From Ooceraea biroi (Eukaryota > Arthropoda > Insecta > Hymenoptera > Formicidae), in contig NC_039516.1 in assembly GCF_003672135.1 (NCBI RefSeq), forward strand, positions 3,083,838-3,147,837: a stretch of 64,000 nucleotides of DNA, in the 5' to 3' direction. Below, piece by piece: positions 33,301-44,167 of this stretch; the stretch's first letter is position 1; every line of letters begins with the position of its first letter. A program made the translations under genes and the position numbers. Under the pieces are notes generated by a model that saw only the letters and a program-made list of their open reading frames with translations, was not told the DNA's origin and searched no databases.

Positions 33301-35865
33301 AAAAACTACGTGAACTGCTTGCTGGAGAAGGGAAACTGCACCCCTGACGGCAGGGAGCTCAAAGGTAAGACTTTTCTCGCGATCTCGTTAATTATCAGTA
33401 TATCTCGTGTTCTTTTAATCAATAAAACTGCCGGTGAAAATATGTTGCATGATCAGACAAACGCTGGTCTTCCTCTTCATCTCTTTTTTAATCCCAAAGA
33501 CGATGTTAGAAGAAAATATCTTAGAAGAGAATATCATAATGTGGGTTACCCGGCATGAGAACATACTTCATTAAAATCATTTCAACATCGTTATACTTTT
33601 GATAAAATAAAGTTTTTGTAATGTAACGTAATGTAACAATGGCGATGGTAACGAGAAACTTGAATCCGTAACCGAGGTGCATTTGATGTCGGTGCATCTT
33701 TATGTACGCGGTAATGCGGAACAGCATGTACGATGGAATAAGACCCCGTAATAACGATCTTTCACACGCTTTCTAACTCGCATGCGAGAATCAGCCTCGG
33801 TACTAATGGTCGTCTCTTGCATCGCGAAGGATGCGAGGATACGCGACGCGCAGGATCGTTTCGTTAACGGGGGTACATATGTACGTACGGCACCAGATAT
33901 GAATGATAACATTATGGCGTTTGTCGCCGAGGGAATTTTGGCAAAAAGTACTCGTTGTCGAGACATCCGCGGGCGTTGTTATTCATGTTCGCAGTTAGCA
34001 GCACGAACAATAAATGGCAATTTTTTCAGCGAGGGGTTTCGAGGCAAAAATAGCGTCGAGGCATCCTTACATGTGAGGGTGACGTCACAAACGCGCAGGG
34101 GTGTCCTATATGGAGTTCGAAACTATGTAATGCGTATCGCGGAATTAGTTATTTGCCGGCCCAAGCTAACACGCACGTACACTCCCGCGAGTTGTATTAA
34201 TTACTTGTCACGTTATATATCCATTCATTTTCCCCATTGAGAAAATCGCGTTTATCGCCTTCCTCTTGTCCGAGTTTCCTCTTTTTCCTCCGCTCGCATT
34301 ATTCCATCGTGCGAGATAAAACGCGCGATGGACGGTAATACGTTATCCAGGATATATAGTCCTTGTCTCAGAAAATTCACGAGCGATATGCGCGGGGGTG
34401 TACGGCCAGCTGACCGGAGCAGCTGGTGCAAATGACGCGGGACGGCAAAAAAGCCGGGGCGAATCCGGCGGGACACGCGCACACACGTCGCATATATTCG
34501 AGAAATAACATATAATATATTATTATGAACTCCGTCTCCCATACATGAAGAAAATCCTCGGTCGCGGCAGGGACGAGATCGATTCACACGTTAAAATATT
34601 CAACGACGAGGACCGATTTTAGGTTCTTGAAAAGAATAGAAAAGAAAGAAAAAGGTCAGCTCTGAATTTTTTCGCGAATTCACGGGCAAACTGATATCCC
34701 AGGGTGGGATCTCCGTACTCGTATCTCCATATCTCGTGCGTATCCATATCTCGGACGTAGGGAACGTGCGGTTCCAGCATGCGAAGTCATTGCACTCTCA
34801 TCGCAGCCGCGTCCCTGATCTGAATTCCGTCATAATTCTTTCCTTTGATTGCAGATAACCTTCCGGACGCGCTTGTCACTTCGTGCAGCAAGTGCAGCGA
34901 GAAGCAAAAGAAAGGCACCGAGAAGGTCATCCGGTTTCTAGTCAACAAGGTACGCGAGCTCATGCAGGCCGCTCTCATACGTATCGCCTGTCACTTTTCG
35001 CCGGGCTAATTAAACATGGGTCTGTGTAATGAGTTGACACCGACAAGAGTAGAACCGGCATGGGAACACTCCAGGGATACGTCGACCGGCTTTAAATGCC
35101 GCGGAACTAGTTTGACTTTCGCTCAGAGAGACGGGTTAACCCTCTCCGGGGTGATGGTGGTCCGGGATGCGACAGGGGATGTCCTGGCGACTCGTTACGA
35201 GCCGCGCCCGGAAAACTTTCGCATCCGTGGCCAAATAATTTAACGGTGACGTGGATCCGTCGCCTCTTCGATTTGCGTCCCTTCTTTGAGAATCGATTTC
35301 ACCCACGAGCGGGCAGAGAGATATTTTGATCCAGCTCGTCCTGAATCCATCGTATTTTAAAGTTTCAGTTCTAGAAACGTCGAGCACATTTTTTTGGATT
35401 AGTACAATTGGTCGTTTAACGTTTATATGTATAAAAAAGAATCTAGTTTTACGTATTTTACGTGAGATTTCTTTGTCTTTTTAAGATCGCTGGTTTCCTC
35501 AATTCTTAGCTTTGTTACGTAAATATCTTTCTTTTTCTCGAAGTTAAAGGTACTGTTTCAGTGATGTAGCACGATTTCATCATGTTCCTATAAAGTACAA
35601 AGCGTCAAGACGAAAGAAGTTAGCAAACTTTCAGAGTAAAAGTCTCTATGATTTTATATGGATATAGTTATCGACGCCCCGCTTTCGTCGACAAACGCAA
35701 TCTTATAAGCTTCTTATTGTAAAGAAGGACGATTGCTTAGACAATTTTTTATCTTTATTTCAGAAACCAGAGACTTGGGAGGAACTTAAGAAGAAGTACG
35801 ATCCCACTGGCGAATATTCTGTCAAGTATGTAGACGATGCGAAGAAGCAGGGAATAAACGCGTGA
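30324..35865 (+). CDS. Chemosensory protein (OS-D/CSP family), complete, 4 exons
   Basis: Exons 30324-30329 (only ATGAAG), 33190-33364, 34855-34949 and 35764-35865 encode 125 residues. A signal peptide (MKVLILLLLAVACVLA) is followed by DDKYTTKYDNIDLDSIL, typical of mature CSPs. The four cysteines at 45, 52, 71 and 74 give the family's C-X6-C-X18-C-X2-C pattern (CLLEKGNC, CSKC). CSPs are small secreted helical proteins that bind hydrophobic ligands in sensory and non-sensory tissues. The phase-1 intron after codon Lys60 (AAA|G) matches the conserved CSP intron site. The extra introns, after codon 2 (2,860 bp) and after Lys92 (phase 0), are additions. A polyA signal lies at 35947-35952. No other CSP was found in the window. 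Confidence 0.95.
30330..33189 (+). other. First intron of the chemosensory protein gene
   Basis: A 2.86-kb intron directly after codon 2 (donor gtaagc, acceptor ccag). I see no internal gene; a CA-rich stretch lies near 32745-32785. First introns of this size often carry enhancers, but no specific site is identifiable. Confidence 0.7.
33365..34854 (+). other. Second intron of the chemosensory protein gene
   Basis: A 1.49-kb phase-1 intron (donor gtaaga, acceptor gcag) at the conserved CSP position. Open frames inside it (for example 33782-34240) have no recognisable features. Confidence 0.75.
34950..35763 (+). other. Third intron of the chemosensory protein gene
   Basis: An 814-bp phase-0 intron (donor gtacgc, acceptor ttcag). 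Nothing else is recognised in it. Confidence 0.7.
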
Positions 35866-35952
35866 ATAATTTAGATTCTCATCTCGCAAGATAGGACTTT
35901 GAGAAATCTATCCTTTTTTTCTACCCATACCGTCCATATCGAATTGAATAAA

Positions 35953-38900
35953 TCCGTTAGTTTGTTGAAATTTATTATATATCTATCAATGAAACTTCAG
36001 GAACTACAAAGAAACTATTGTGTTTTTAGATGTTAAAATAAACGATAATTGATCGGTATAAAAGGCTAAAGTTATTAACGATCGAGTGATCGGCGAATTA
36101 GAATAGTTCAATTATTGCCATCGATCATTTCCATTCGTGGTTCCCTCGTCCTCGCCTCCCGTTCTTCCACCTGTCTCCGTCTTGATGGGCGAACGACATT
36201 CGTACGCTAGTCACGTGGCTGGCAATAATATATTTCTGGATTCCGCGGCTCTTCTCCCGAAAGCAGTTCGACACTTCGGGAAGAGATAAATCCCGGCACA
36301 ATGCTGAGAAAAGTTCCCCGGCCGAAGTTTGAGGTCCGAACGTCACCCTTGAGACCGCCTCGCTTAATTTCCTGACGCTGTCCAATACGAAATATATGTG
36401 CGCATACCTATCTATACGCCGCGTAGCTTCGCCATTCGAAGCTCTGCCGGAAACCGACGGCGATTTTGTATTTCCACCGTCCTACATCGAGCTATGGGTG
36501 AAACGTTCCGACCAACCCCCGCTCTCGAGGAACCGTCCTCGCCTTCCTCGTCCACCATTCCCCAGGCCCGGAGTTCCGGAGCACCGTATTTCATCGTCGA
36601 GAAACAAGAGCATCGGACGATAATCGATACGCTTCGGTCTAGGTAACGACCGAATCAACCTCCTGAGTTATCAAAGTTGCGTGAGGATTAGCACGAGAGC
36701 AATTTCGCACATCACGCGTTCTCGCCCACGGATCAAATCTGATCATCGCCGGAAGTCATCACACTCACGGCGTTATTCCGTTCCCGAAATAGCATTGAGA
36801 TTAAGTAAAAAGAAAAGAAAAAGGAGCATAAAAAGTACTGAAGGTTACCTTACTTGCTGTTTTCCATCGCGGTGATTCTCGCCCCGTCCCTCGCACGTTA
36901 TTAAATTAAAGAAGTTAAGAGTTGATCGACAAGTACGTACACGTGCATAACTAATTACTCCCTTCGTTGCACTTGCCACCCGGCTGTCCCATCCGCGCAC
37001 GGCGAACTTCGCCAACGCGACGCGCGCGTTAAATATGTAAATGAATTACGGGATTAGTGTATAGTCAACTTAAGCAGTCGATTTAAATGCACCGCGACGG
37101 ACGAAGACGCGCGAGACATGGGGGAGGTTGGGTCGAGGGTCACTCAGACGATCGGGATCGCGCAAATCGAGGGGGAAAATTCGCGAGGGCGCGACTCGAG
37201 AGGGAAAATCTTGCGGCGGCGGCTCGAGGAAACCGAAAATTCAATCTCTGCGTGCCGCCTCTCAACAAGAATTTCCCCGCTCTCTTAGACACCCCTCGTC
37301 CCTCTTCCATCCCCGTCAGCGATCAGATTGAAATCCGAATGTCGTCGATTCGACGGGGCACTCGTAGGAAACGGATTTCAGGACTTCAACAGGTTGAGAG
37401 ATCCGCACGCATCCTGAAGCACCTGTCGACAGAGAGGAAGAGAGGCAGAGAGTGCGAACTGATCGCTCCTCTTCTCCTTCTCTTATTAAATGGCAAATTA
37501 TCGGTAATCCGCGATTCGTACTCACGATGTTCGTTGTACCTTTGCTACTTGAATCGACTGGAAATAATACGAATGTAGATTATGCCGGATTCCACGGATA
37601 TCCCTTTGCAAGCGATAAGCAGTTGAGGGAAATTCCGGTGAAACCGTTCGAAGAGGAAGATAAATTTGTTATTTGAACGTTAAAACAAATTAAGTCATAG
37701 CGCAAATAATCTTGAAGCATTGCATTTAATTGCAGAATTACCCAAATGATTTTAAATATGAAAACCGCGTTAAACGTCATCAATTGATTCTGTACGTTGC
37801 AAGTTGAAAATATTGTGATTGGATTCCAAATATTCTCTGTTACATGTAAAGCATTTTATACTGAAATTACCAGAATTGCCTGCGATCAACGAAAATTACA
37901 GCATCTCTATTATTGTATATATTTATTGTATGTTATTGTATAATATTTCTCCCGTTTTTCTTTCTTTTTTCTTCAACATATGCTTTCTCTTTTTATGTCA
38001 TTCATATTGAAAATCATTCATCATATCTTCTCATGTAAATATAACTCAATCTTAAGAGATTCTACTTTGATAACTATGTTTTGTGAATCAAATTCGATTG
38101 TGAATCAAATTCGATTGGTATTCTCGCAGAAGGGTAGACAAGAGAAACTATCGACGTACTATGCTGATAAGCCCAGGTCAGAGTGCAGCGATTGCAACAG
38201 GATGCACATATAGCAGTTTAGGTAAGTAGGTATGTAAACAATTTTTCCGTTTTTGTAGAAACAGTGCTTTACAATTTACAAGTGAAATTTACATAATTTG
38301 TTTAGCGAAGTCTTGTGTTTAACGAAGCCCTTGTGCATAACAATTTGCATAAAAATGATACTATATAAAAATGTTGTGGACTAGTTTTGCGCGAGGTTTG
38401 ATGAGTCCCTTGCGAATTCCACGAAAATAGATGTTATATACAAAATTATGTACATATAACTGTATGAATAACTCATAGTCTTTTTCATTCAAACTTTAAT
38501 GGATAAGAGTTTAATAATGAAATCTGCTAAATCTATTCATTACCAGCATCTATGCATCATGTATGAGAAATAATATATAAAAATCATAAATTTTTCGTTT
38601 TTAATGCATGATTATTACGAGAAAAATCTTTTATTTCTTTATTGATCGGACGTAAATATCCTTGCATTTTAATAAACGTGCTCCGACATTAATTTGTGCA
38701 GAAATTATTTAATAATTATAATCAGCAATAATCAGTAATAACCTATAATAATTGCATTTTAACTATCACATGATTATGATTAGTTAATTTATAATAAAAT
38801 TTCTAACAGTTATCTCATTTACGTTATGCTTGTTAAAAAATATGTCCGATAATTATTGTAAATATTTTACCTCTTATACCTCGTTGCGAGTCCAGGCATA

Positions 38901-40862
38901 TTTTCTGGTGCGTCGTTAATTAACGTAAAAACTAAATGCTCGAATATTGAGCTAACTTATTAACGTGTATTTCATGCAGAATTTTGGCCATACAAGACTG
39001 ACGTGCATGCGTTCGGCTTACTGTATCTACTCTTCTGTCATTTACTTAGCCGTGCACTGCTGGCTTTATCTACTGGCCAAAGCATCCATTCCTGTAATTA
39101 GATATTTAAGGGCGTTAGAACGGAATCGATTTTCTGGGTATCACTGTCCCATCAACTCGGCAGAGATTCCATCGTGAGCTGCGTAGGGAAATATATTACT
39201 ATGGAGTGAATTATGTTTCTTCCAGTCCATTAACTTTGAACATAGCAGCATTAAAATACGGTAATGAATTCAAGAATATAATGAAAAATTCGAGAATTTT
39301 TGTCATATTTCACTTCATTATTATTTCGTCATTACGTGAATTTTCGAAGAATACTTTCTCTGCAAAATTAACTGATAAATTTATTAAGCAAACATATTAT
39401 GTATTCTTAGGTAGTCGGATGTGTAAGTTCTGAGAATGTTAGAGAGGTTTTTAGCTTTTTATATTCCGACATGTTGGCCTTTCTAAGGGCCTCGCTCTCT
39501 GAAAATTTAACATTTTTGAGTAAAGAGATGGAGTACGTCCTTACCGCTTTGAAAAGAGAGATCTAACACACGTGGTAGGTCACGTTTCCGTCAAGTTTCA
39601 CAGGACACGCTGCTGATCGGTTAAAAATTAAAGTACACTTCATTTCCCGCTTGCCTGCTTCCGCATGAAAAGGAATTGAAATAAACCTCGCCTGGTCCAC
39701 GCGTGTGCTGACCTTTCATTGTAAAGGGGGTCAGTTCCGTTATGTTCTTCAGCTGACATGGCCGTTTCCGTAATTAGAATTTCCATTTCCATCTACTCTA
39801 CACTCTCTGTATTTTTACTTCTGTTTACACTTTCGTGTCCGTAGAAACGTTTACCGGCGTGCATACGCGTGCCATTTTCTATGAAGAAAACTCTTGGTAC
39901 TACCCTTGGTAACGACTCTTAATCCACGGGAACGTTAATCTGTTTCTTATGCGCTCGTGCTTGTGCCAGTTCTCGTAAATTTTGCCGTGGTACGTCGGTA
40001 GAAGCCCGTGAAATTCCGTATTGTGCTACACGCAGAGCAGTCCCGCACTCTTATAAGAAGCTTTATGCGCGAAGTTCGGAGTTTTAAGAATTTTTGCGGA
40101 ATTTACGGCAATCTCAGATTTCCGATTCTCATCAGTGGCTGAATAGCAGATCGACACAGGTTTCCGGCAGGAGGAGGCGGCTGTGTCTGCATTCCCTAAA
40201 AGAAAAATTCAATTTGTCGCATGGGATGTTTGATTGGCAATCTGCATTCTGCCGAGCGTTTCGATCAACGTCGATGAACACTCGCGTTCTGCCACGTGCC
40301 GACGCATTATTTCCCCATTTATTCGCCTAATCCCGCATTCGGCTCATCTCGCATTCACCTGCGCCCGCGTCCCGAACCAAGGACTGACCGACGACCATCA
40401 CGACGGTGGGCTAATCTCCAATTTAGATCTCGATTTAGCGTCCACCCCGTCGTGCTTGGCGCGATGTTCGGACGCGAGATTAGGTGCTGTTCCGTCTTAT
40501 GCACTGTATAGCGCCTGGATTATAGGCTCTAAACGCGCGGACGCCGACGTTACGAGATGATACGTGTGTACACGCCGTGGCTTTGTCGTGTCCACCGGCT
40601 GTCACGGCCATTCCCGTAATGGAACGTTCGCTCCAGATTGAGTTTGCCCTCGGGTCCCTCGCGTAATCGGAATGTGAAAGAGAGACGCCGCCAAATCGCT
40701 TTCGCGCCGTCCACTCGCCCTACTCATTCCGATCCTTCGCCCCCGATTTTTCGCGGATGCGATAATGCGTAAAGAGATAATCGATATGCCAAGTCTCGAT
40801 ACTGGGAGATCTTGATTTCGCGAATCTGACAACGTTTTCCGTTGAAACTACGTGTGCCCGTG
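35953..40862. other. Intergenic region without a supported gene
   Basis: No convincing exon. Frames such as 37087-37578 (plus) are arginine-rich CpG artefacts. A 17-bp direct tandem duplication (unit TGTGAATCAAATTCGAT) occupies 38082-38115. Confidence 0.5.
38082..38115. repeat. 17-bp tandem duplication
   Basis: Two exact copies of TGTGAATCAAATTCGAT, at 38082-38098 and 38099-38115. Confidence 0.9.
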
Positions 40863-41449
40863 TATACAGGGTGGCCCATTTTAATTTATACAGTCGATTT
40901 TTTAAAAAACTAAAAGAGATACGAAAAAATGTTTCAGACAGACATGTCACGATTTCGAGGGGGACATAAGATGATACCATTGGTTTGACCTTGAATAGTC
41001 GTTTGAAGGTCACGCGAAGATCACCATCAATTTCTTAAATTGAAACCCTAACTTTTTATTGCAGATTCTTATTCTCCATCGAAAAGTAAGTAACTTTTGT
41101 CTGAAACATTTTTCCGAAAAATGTCATCTTATGTCCTTAAAATGTCCTCAAAACTCATCTTGAAGATCATTTTAAGGACATAAGATGACATTTTTCGGAA
41201 AAATGTTTCAGACAAAAGTTACTTACTTTTCGATGGAGAATAAGAATCTGCAATAAAAAGTTAGGGTTTCAATTTAAGAAATTGATGGTGATCTTCGCGT
41301 GACCTTCAAACGACTATTCAAGGTCAAACCAATGGTATCATCTTATGTCCCCCTCGAAATCGTGACATGTCTGTCTGAAACATTTTTTCGTATCTCTTTT
41401 AGTTTTTTAAAAAATCGACTGTATAAATTAAAATGGGCCACCCTGTATA
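40863..41449. mobile_element. Palindromic fold-back transposable element (MITE-like)
   Basis: Two apparently perfect inverted arms of 282 bp (40863-41144 and 41168-41449) flank a 23-bp spacer. The termini read TATACAGGGTGGCCC and its complement, consistent with a TACAGGG terminal repeat within a TA target duplication. Because the arms are complementary, the same peptide frame appears on both strands, which rules out coding use. Internal motifs (for example CATAAGATG and GTTTCAGACA) recur within each arm. There is no transposase; mobilisation would be in trans. The family name is not assigned. Confidence 0.88.
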
Positions 41450-43380
41450 TCATTTGTAAGTATGATAAAAACATGTTTTTCAGTGCCGCTGCGATCGGAA
41501 TAGAGTATACATTTCTTTATAAACACCGTGTACCAAAATATAAAAAAAAGTTAAAACGTCGAGATACATTTATCTGAACGAGTTTGCCGTATTCTTCTCC
41601 CATGTATCCTAATTAACGTTAATTAACCAGCTCAGTGCGCGCGCGCTTTGTTTCATGTAACAGCATCGTGGTGTTGTCAAGTACGGAGTGAAAAAGATGA
41701 CAATTTCAATTTCGCCGTAGCTTGCTGCAGCACTGCTCGGCAAATCGCGAGTTCCCTCCGACGATTATCGTTGCAACTCTCGATACGAGTTACGATACCG
41801 TTACACGGTTGAAACACTCCGCTCCCGGTACTTTAAAATGGAAATCCGATAGCGCGCAATACTGCACGGCAGCCGAATCGAATTACAGCAACATCGCGCT
41901 TGATTCGTACCGAGCAGATATTATATATGCATATTTATGGAGATTCATTATGGAGATCACGGAGGGGCGCAGCGCGCGATTCGCGATCGGTGGCGGCGCA
42001 ACTGTCCGCGATTTCTTCGGAGGCGATTTCCGCATAGTAGATTGCATAATTAGCGAATTTGTAGTCAATTTGCGGACTCGGTTAATCATCGAGCAGCGAT
42101 AATTGATACGCGACATTCGCATCACGTCGCTATATATTTAAATAACCGAACGTTTCGTATTTTGCGTAAACCAGCTCGGTATCCGTTATCCGAGCGGATA
42201 TGCATATCCGATAACGTTTTCCATTTTTTTTCGAATTAGTTACATTTACGGTATTGAGACGATATTTCGCGATGCACAACGCGCACACCGATGCGGCGCC
42301 TTCGTGCGGTTTCATCACCCTTGGATGACTCTCAGGCTGGAATACACGAGTATGCGAATTACACGTGCAGATGCAACGCACGTGGATGCGGCCGCACGTA
42401 GACAGACGTCTAGCGGCTGATCGTTAGTCGTGTCTCGCAATCTCCTCCCGAAATTAGGTGACGCTCGTCCTTCTCATCTCGCCCGCCCGCGCTTCCCTAA
42501 TCCGTCAGAACGAGCTCCCGGCAGCAAAGGGGTAAGTTAAAAACCGGGGTCGTCCGTGATAATTGCGAGAACGGTGAATGAGAACGAGATAACGCGAGAA
42601 TCGTGCCCTGCCCGTTCGTCTTATCAATTCAGCTTGATTTCCCTATCCGACGTCCCTCCGATTTTTCAAGGGCTATAAAGAGAAAAGAAAAGCGTGAAAA
42701 TAACGTCCCTGTCCCTGTGTGTAAGGGAGTACGAATTCGCGTATATAAATTCATTTGTCGTAGAGAGAGCTGACTCTCTATGAATTTATTTGTTACAACG
42801 GCTTTGTCCCGTCCCTTGCGTCTTTTGACCGCGGGATGTGATCCGGATACCGAATTCTTCAGGTTTACTTTCTGGTCGACCCTCCATCCCTTTCTTCGTT
42901 CGGGGTGAACACGATGATCGGGGCGACGTCGGCGTCGCCATCGACGACGACGGCGACAGTGTGGAGCAGACTTTTTGTCACGGCATGAGGGGTGTCCGGG
43001 GGAGTAAGATCGACCTTCGGGTTATCGGGAATCCCAGTGCGGTGAATCTCAGGAAATTAGTGTCGACGAGTTTCCCCGTGCGATTTGTTGCTTTTCCCAT
43101 CGGGCATGACGGGAAAAGGAATCCTCGCGTCTACATGACTTTACAGCTCGGTCATTTTCAATATCTATTATAACCATGAGATTTTCATATTCTATTTTTC
43201 GTTTTGCATTTTGTCAATTTATCATATTATACTTTAGAATATTTATACAGACTATTTAGAATAGATTAAATTTTGATATGATAATTACATAATCGTATAA
43301 GTTATTTATTGTTATAGTTTTATTGTATTGATTAAATCATTTTGATATTATTAATAAATTGTATTAGTGAAACAGTATCT
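41450..43380. other. Intergenic region without a supported gene
   Basis: An open frame at 41722-42102 (plus) of 126 codons has no recognisable domain, and the frame at 42838-43173 also looks non-coding. A gtaagt-like donor near 42532 has no partner exon I can identify. Confidence 0.4.
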
Positions 43381-43388
43381 CATTGGAC

Positions 43389-43438
43389 GTCGATTATCCG
43401 AACGTCAATCATCCGAACCATCAATTATCCGAATCACT
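43389..43438. repeat. Short tandem array of an ATTATCCGAA motif
   Basis: Three diverged copies (TCGATTATCCGAACG, TCAATCATCCGAACCA, TCAATTATCCGAATCA) at about 15-16 bp spacing. They resemble the repeated terminal motifs of pogo/Tigger-like elements, but no transposase accompanies them. Confidence 0.6.
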
Positions 43439-43468
43439 GCAGCACCAAAAAATAATCTAATATACAGG

Positions 43469-44167
43469 GTGGGGCAATAACTATTACCACCTTAAATATC
43501 TTCTAATTTATAAGAGGAAAATTTATGTAATCAAAATTATACGGTACGAAGGGGGCTAACATATGGCGATAATAACTTTTGTCCTGGTGGAGGCGCTTCG
43601 AAGATATCAAGGTCACCTTCATTTTTTTAATAGGTTCGGTATGTTTTTTTTCCATAATTTTATAGAGGAGCTTAAAACAAGTACGGAACTCATGACACAA
43701 AATTAAATGTAAATGAAAACGATAAAAAGTACATTTTTATATTAAATGAAATTTACGTTTAAAAGATGTACGAAATGACGCTTTATTAGTATGTTTTGTC
43801 GGAATGTTTTGATTTTGACATTCCTCATAAATGAGGATCAACTTGTTCTTCAAACGGATACATCGATGAAAATAAATAGTGACGTAAACTTATTTCAATG
43901 AAAACAAAGACCCTTTGAAGGCCATCTTAATAAGTTCACAGGATAAGATAAACATAAAAAGTAGTATCGATAGATAAGTCAATCATGCAAGATGTATTCA
44001 TTTGAAGAACAAGTCGACATGATGGAGAATGATCTCATTTATGGAGAATGTCAAAAAAATTCAGTGAGAGCGCAAAATTTATACGCTGAACGATATCCTA
44101 ATCGCACTCAACCGTCGCGTCGAACATTTAACATCCTATTTATTTTCATCGATGTATCCGTTTGAAG
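43469..44167. mobile_element. Truncated DNA-transposon remnant with inverted DUF4817-like fragments
   Basis: The left end has a terminal-repeat-like ACAGGGTGGGGCAATAA after a TAT at about 43466. Inside are two inverted copies of a transposase N-terminal segment: a plus-strand open frame at 43992-44165 and a damaged minus-strand copy at about 43800-43878. Exact 31-bp inverted arms (43848-43878 and 44137-44167) join them. The right terminal repeat was not found, so the element appears broken or rearranged. Confidence 0.6.
43992..44165 (+). pseudogene. Transposase N-terminal fragment with DUF4817-like helix-turn-helix
   Basis: A 57-residue open frame beginning MYSFEEQVDMMENDLIYGE and continuing SVRAQNLYAERYPNRTQPSRRTF. 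The pattern (E-Q-x-D-M, YGE, N-x-x-R-A, Y-x-ERYP-NR-x-P-x-RRTF) matches the helix-turn-helix domain annotated as DUF4817 at the N-terminus of many arthropod transposon proteins. The frame ends shortly after the domain, where it runs into the inverted arm at 44137, so no catalytic domain is present. It is a relic. Confidence 0.7.

Noticed and set aside
37087..37578. 163-codon arginine-rich plus-strand frame
   Set aside because: Composition artefact in CpG-rich DNA; no domain, signal or splice evidence.
40720..41577. Identical peptide (MTFKRLFKVKPMVSSYV...) on both strands at 40720-41013 and 41299-41577
   Set aside because: It is produced by the arms of the palindromic element; it is not a duplicated gene.
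41722..42102. 126-codon plus-strand frame
   Set aside because: No recognised domain, no supported splice partners; kept only as a note in the intergenic entry.
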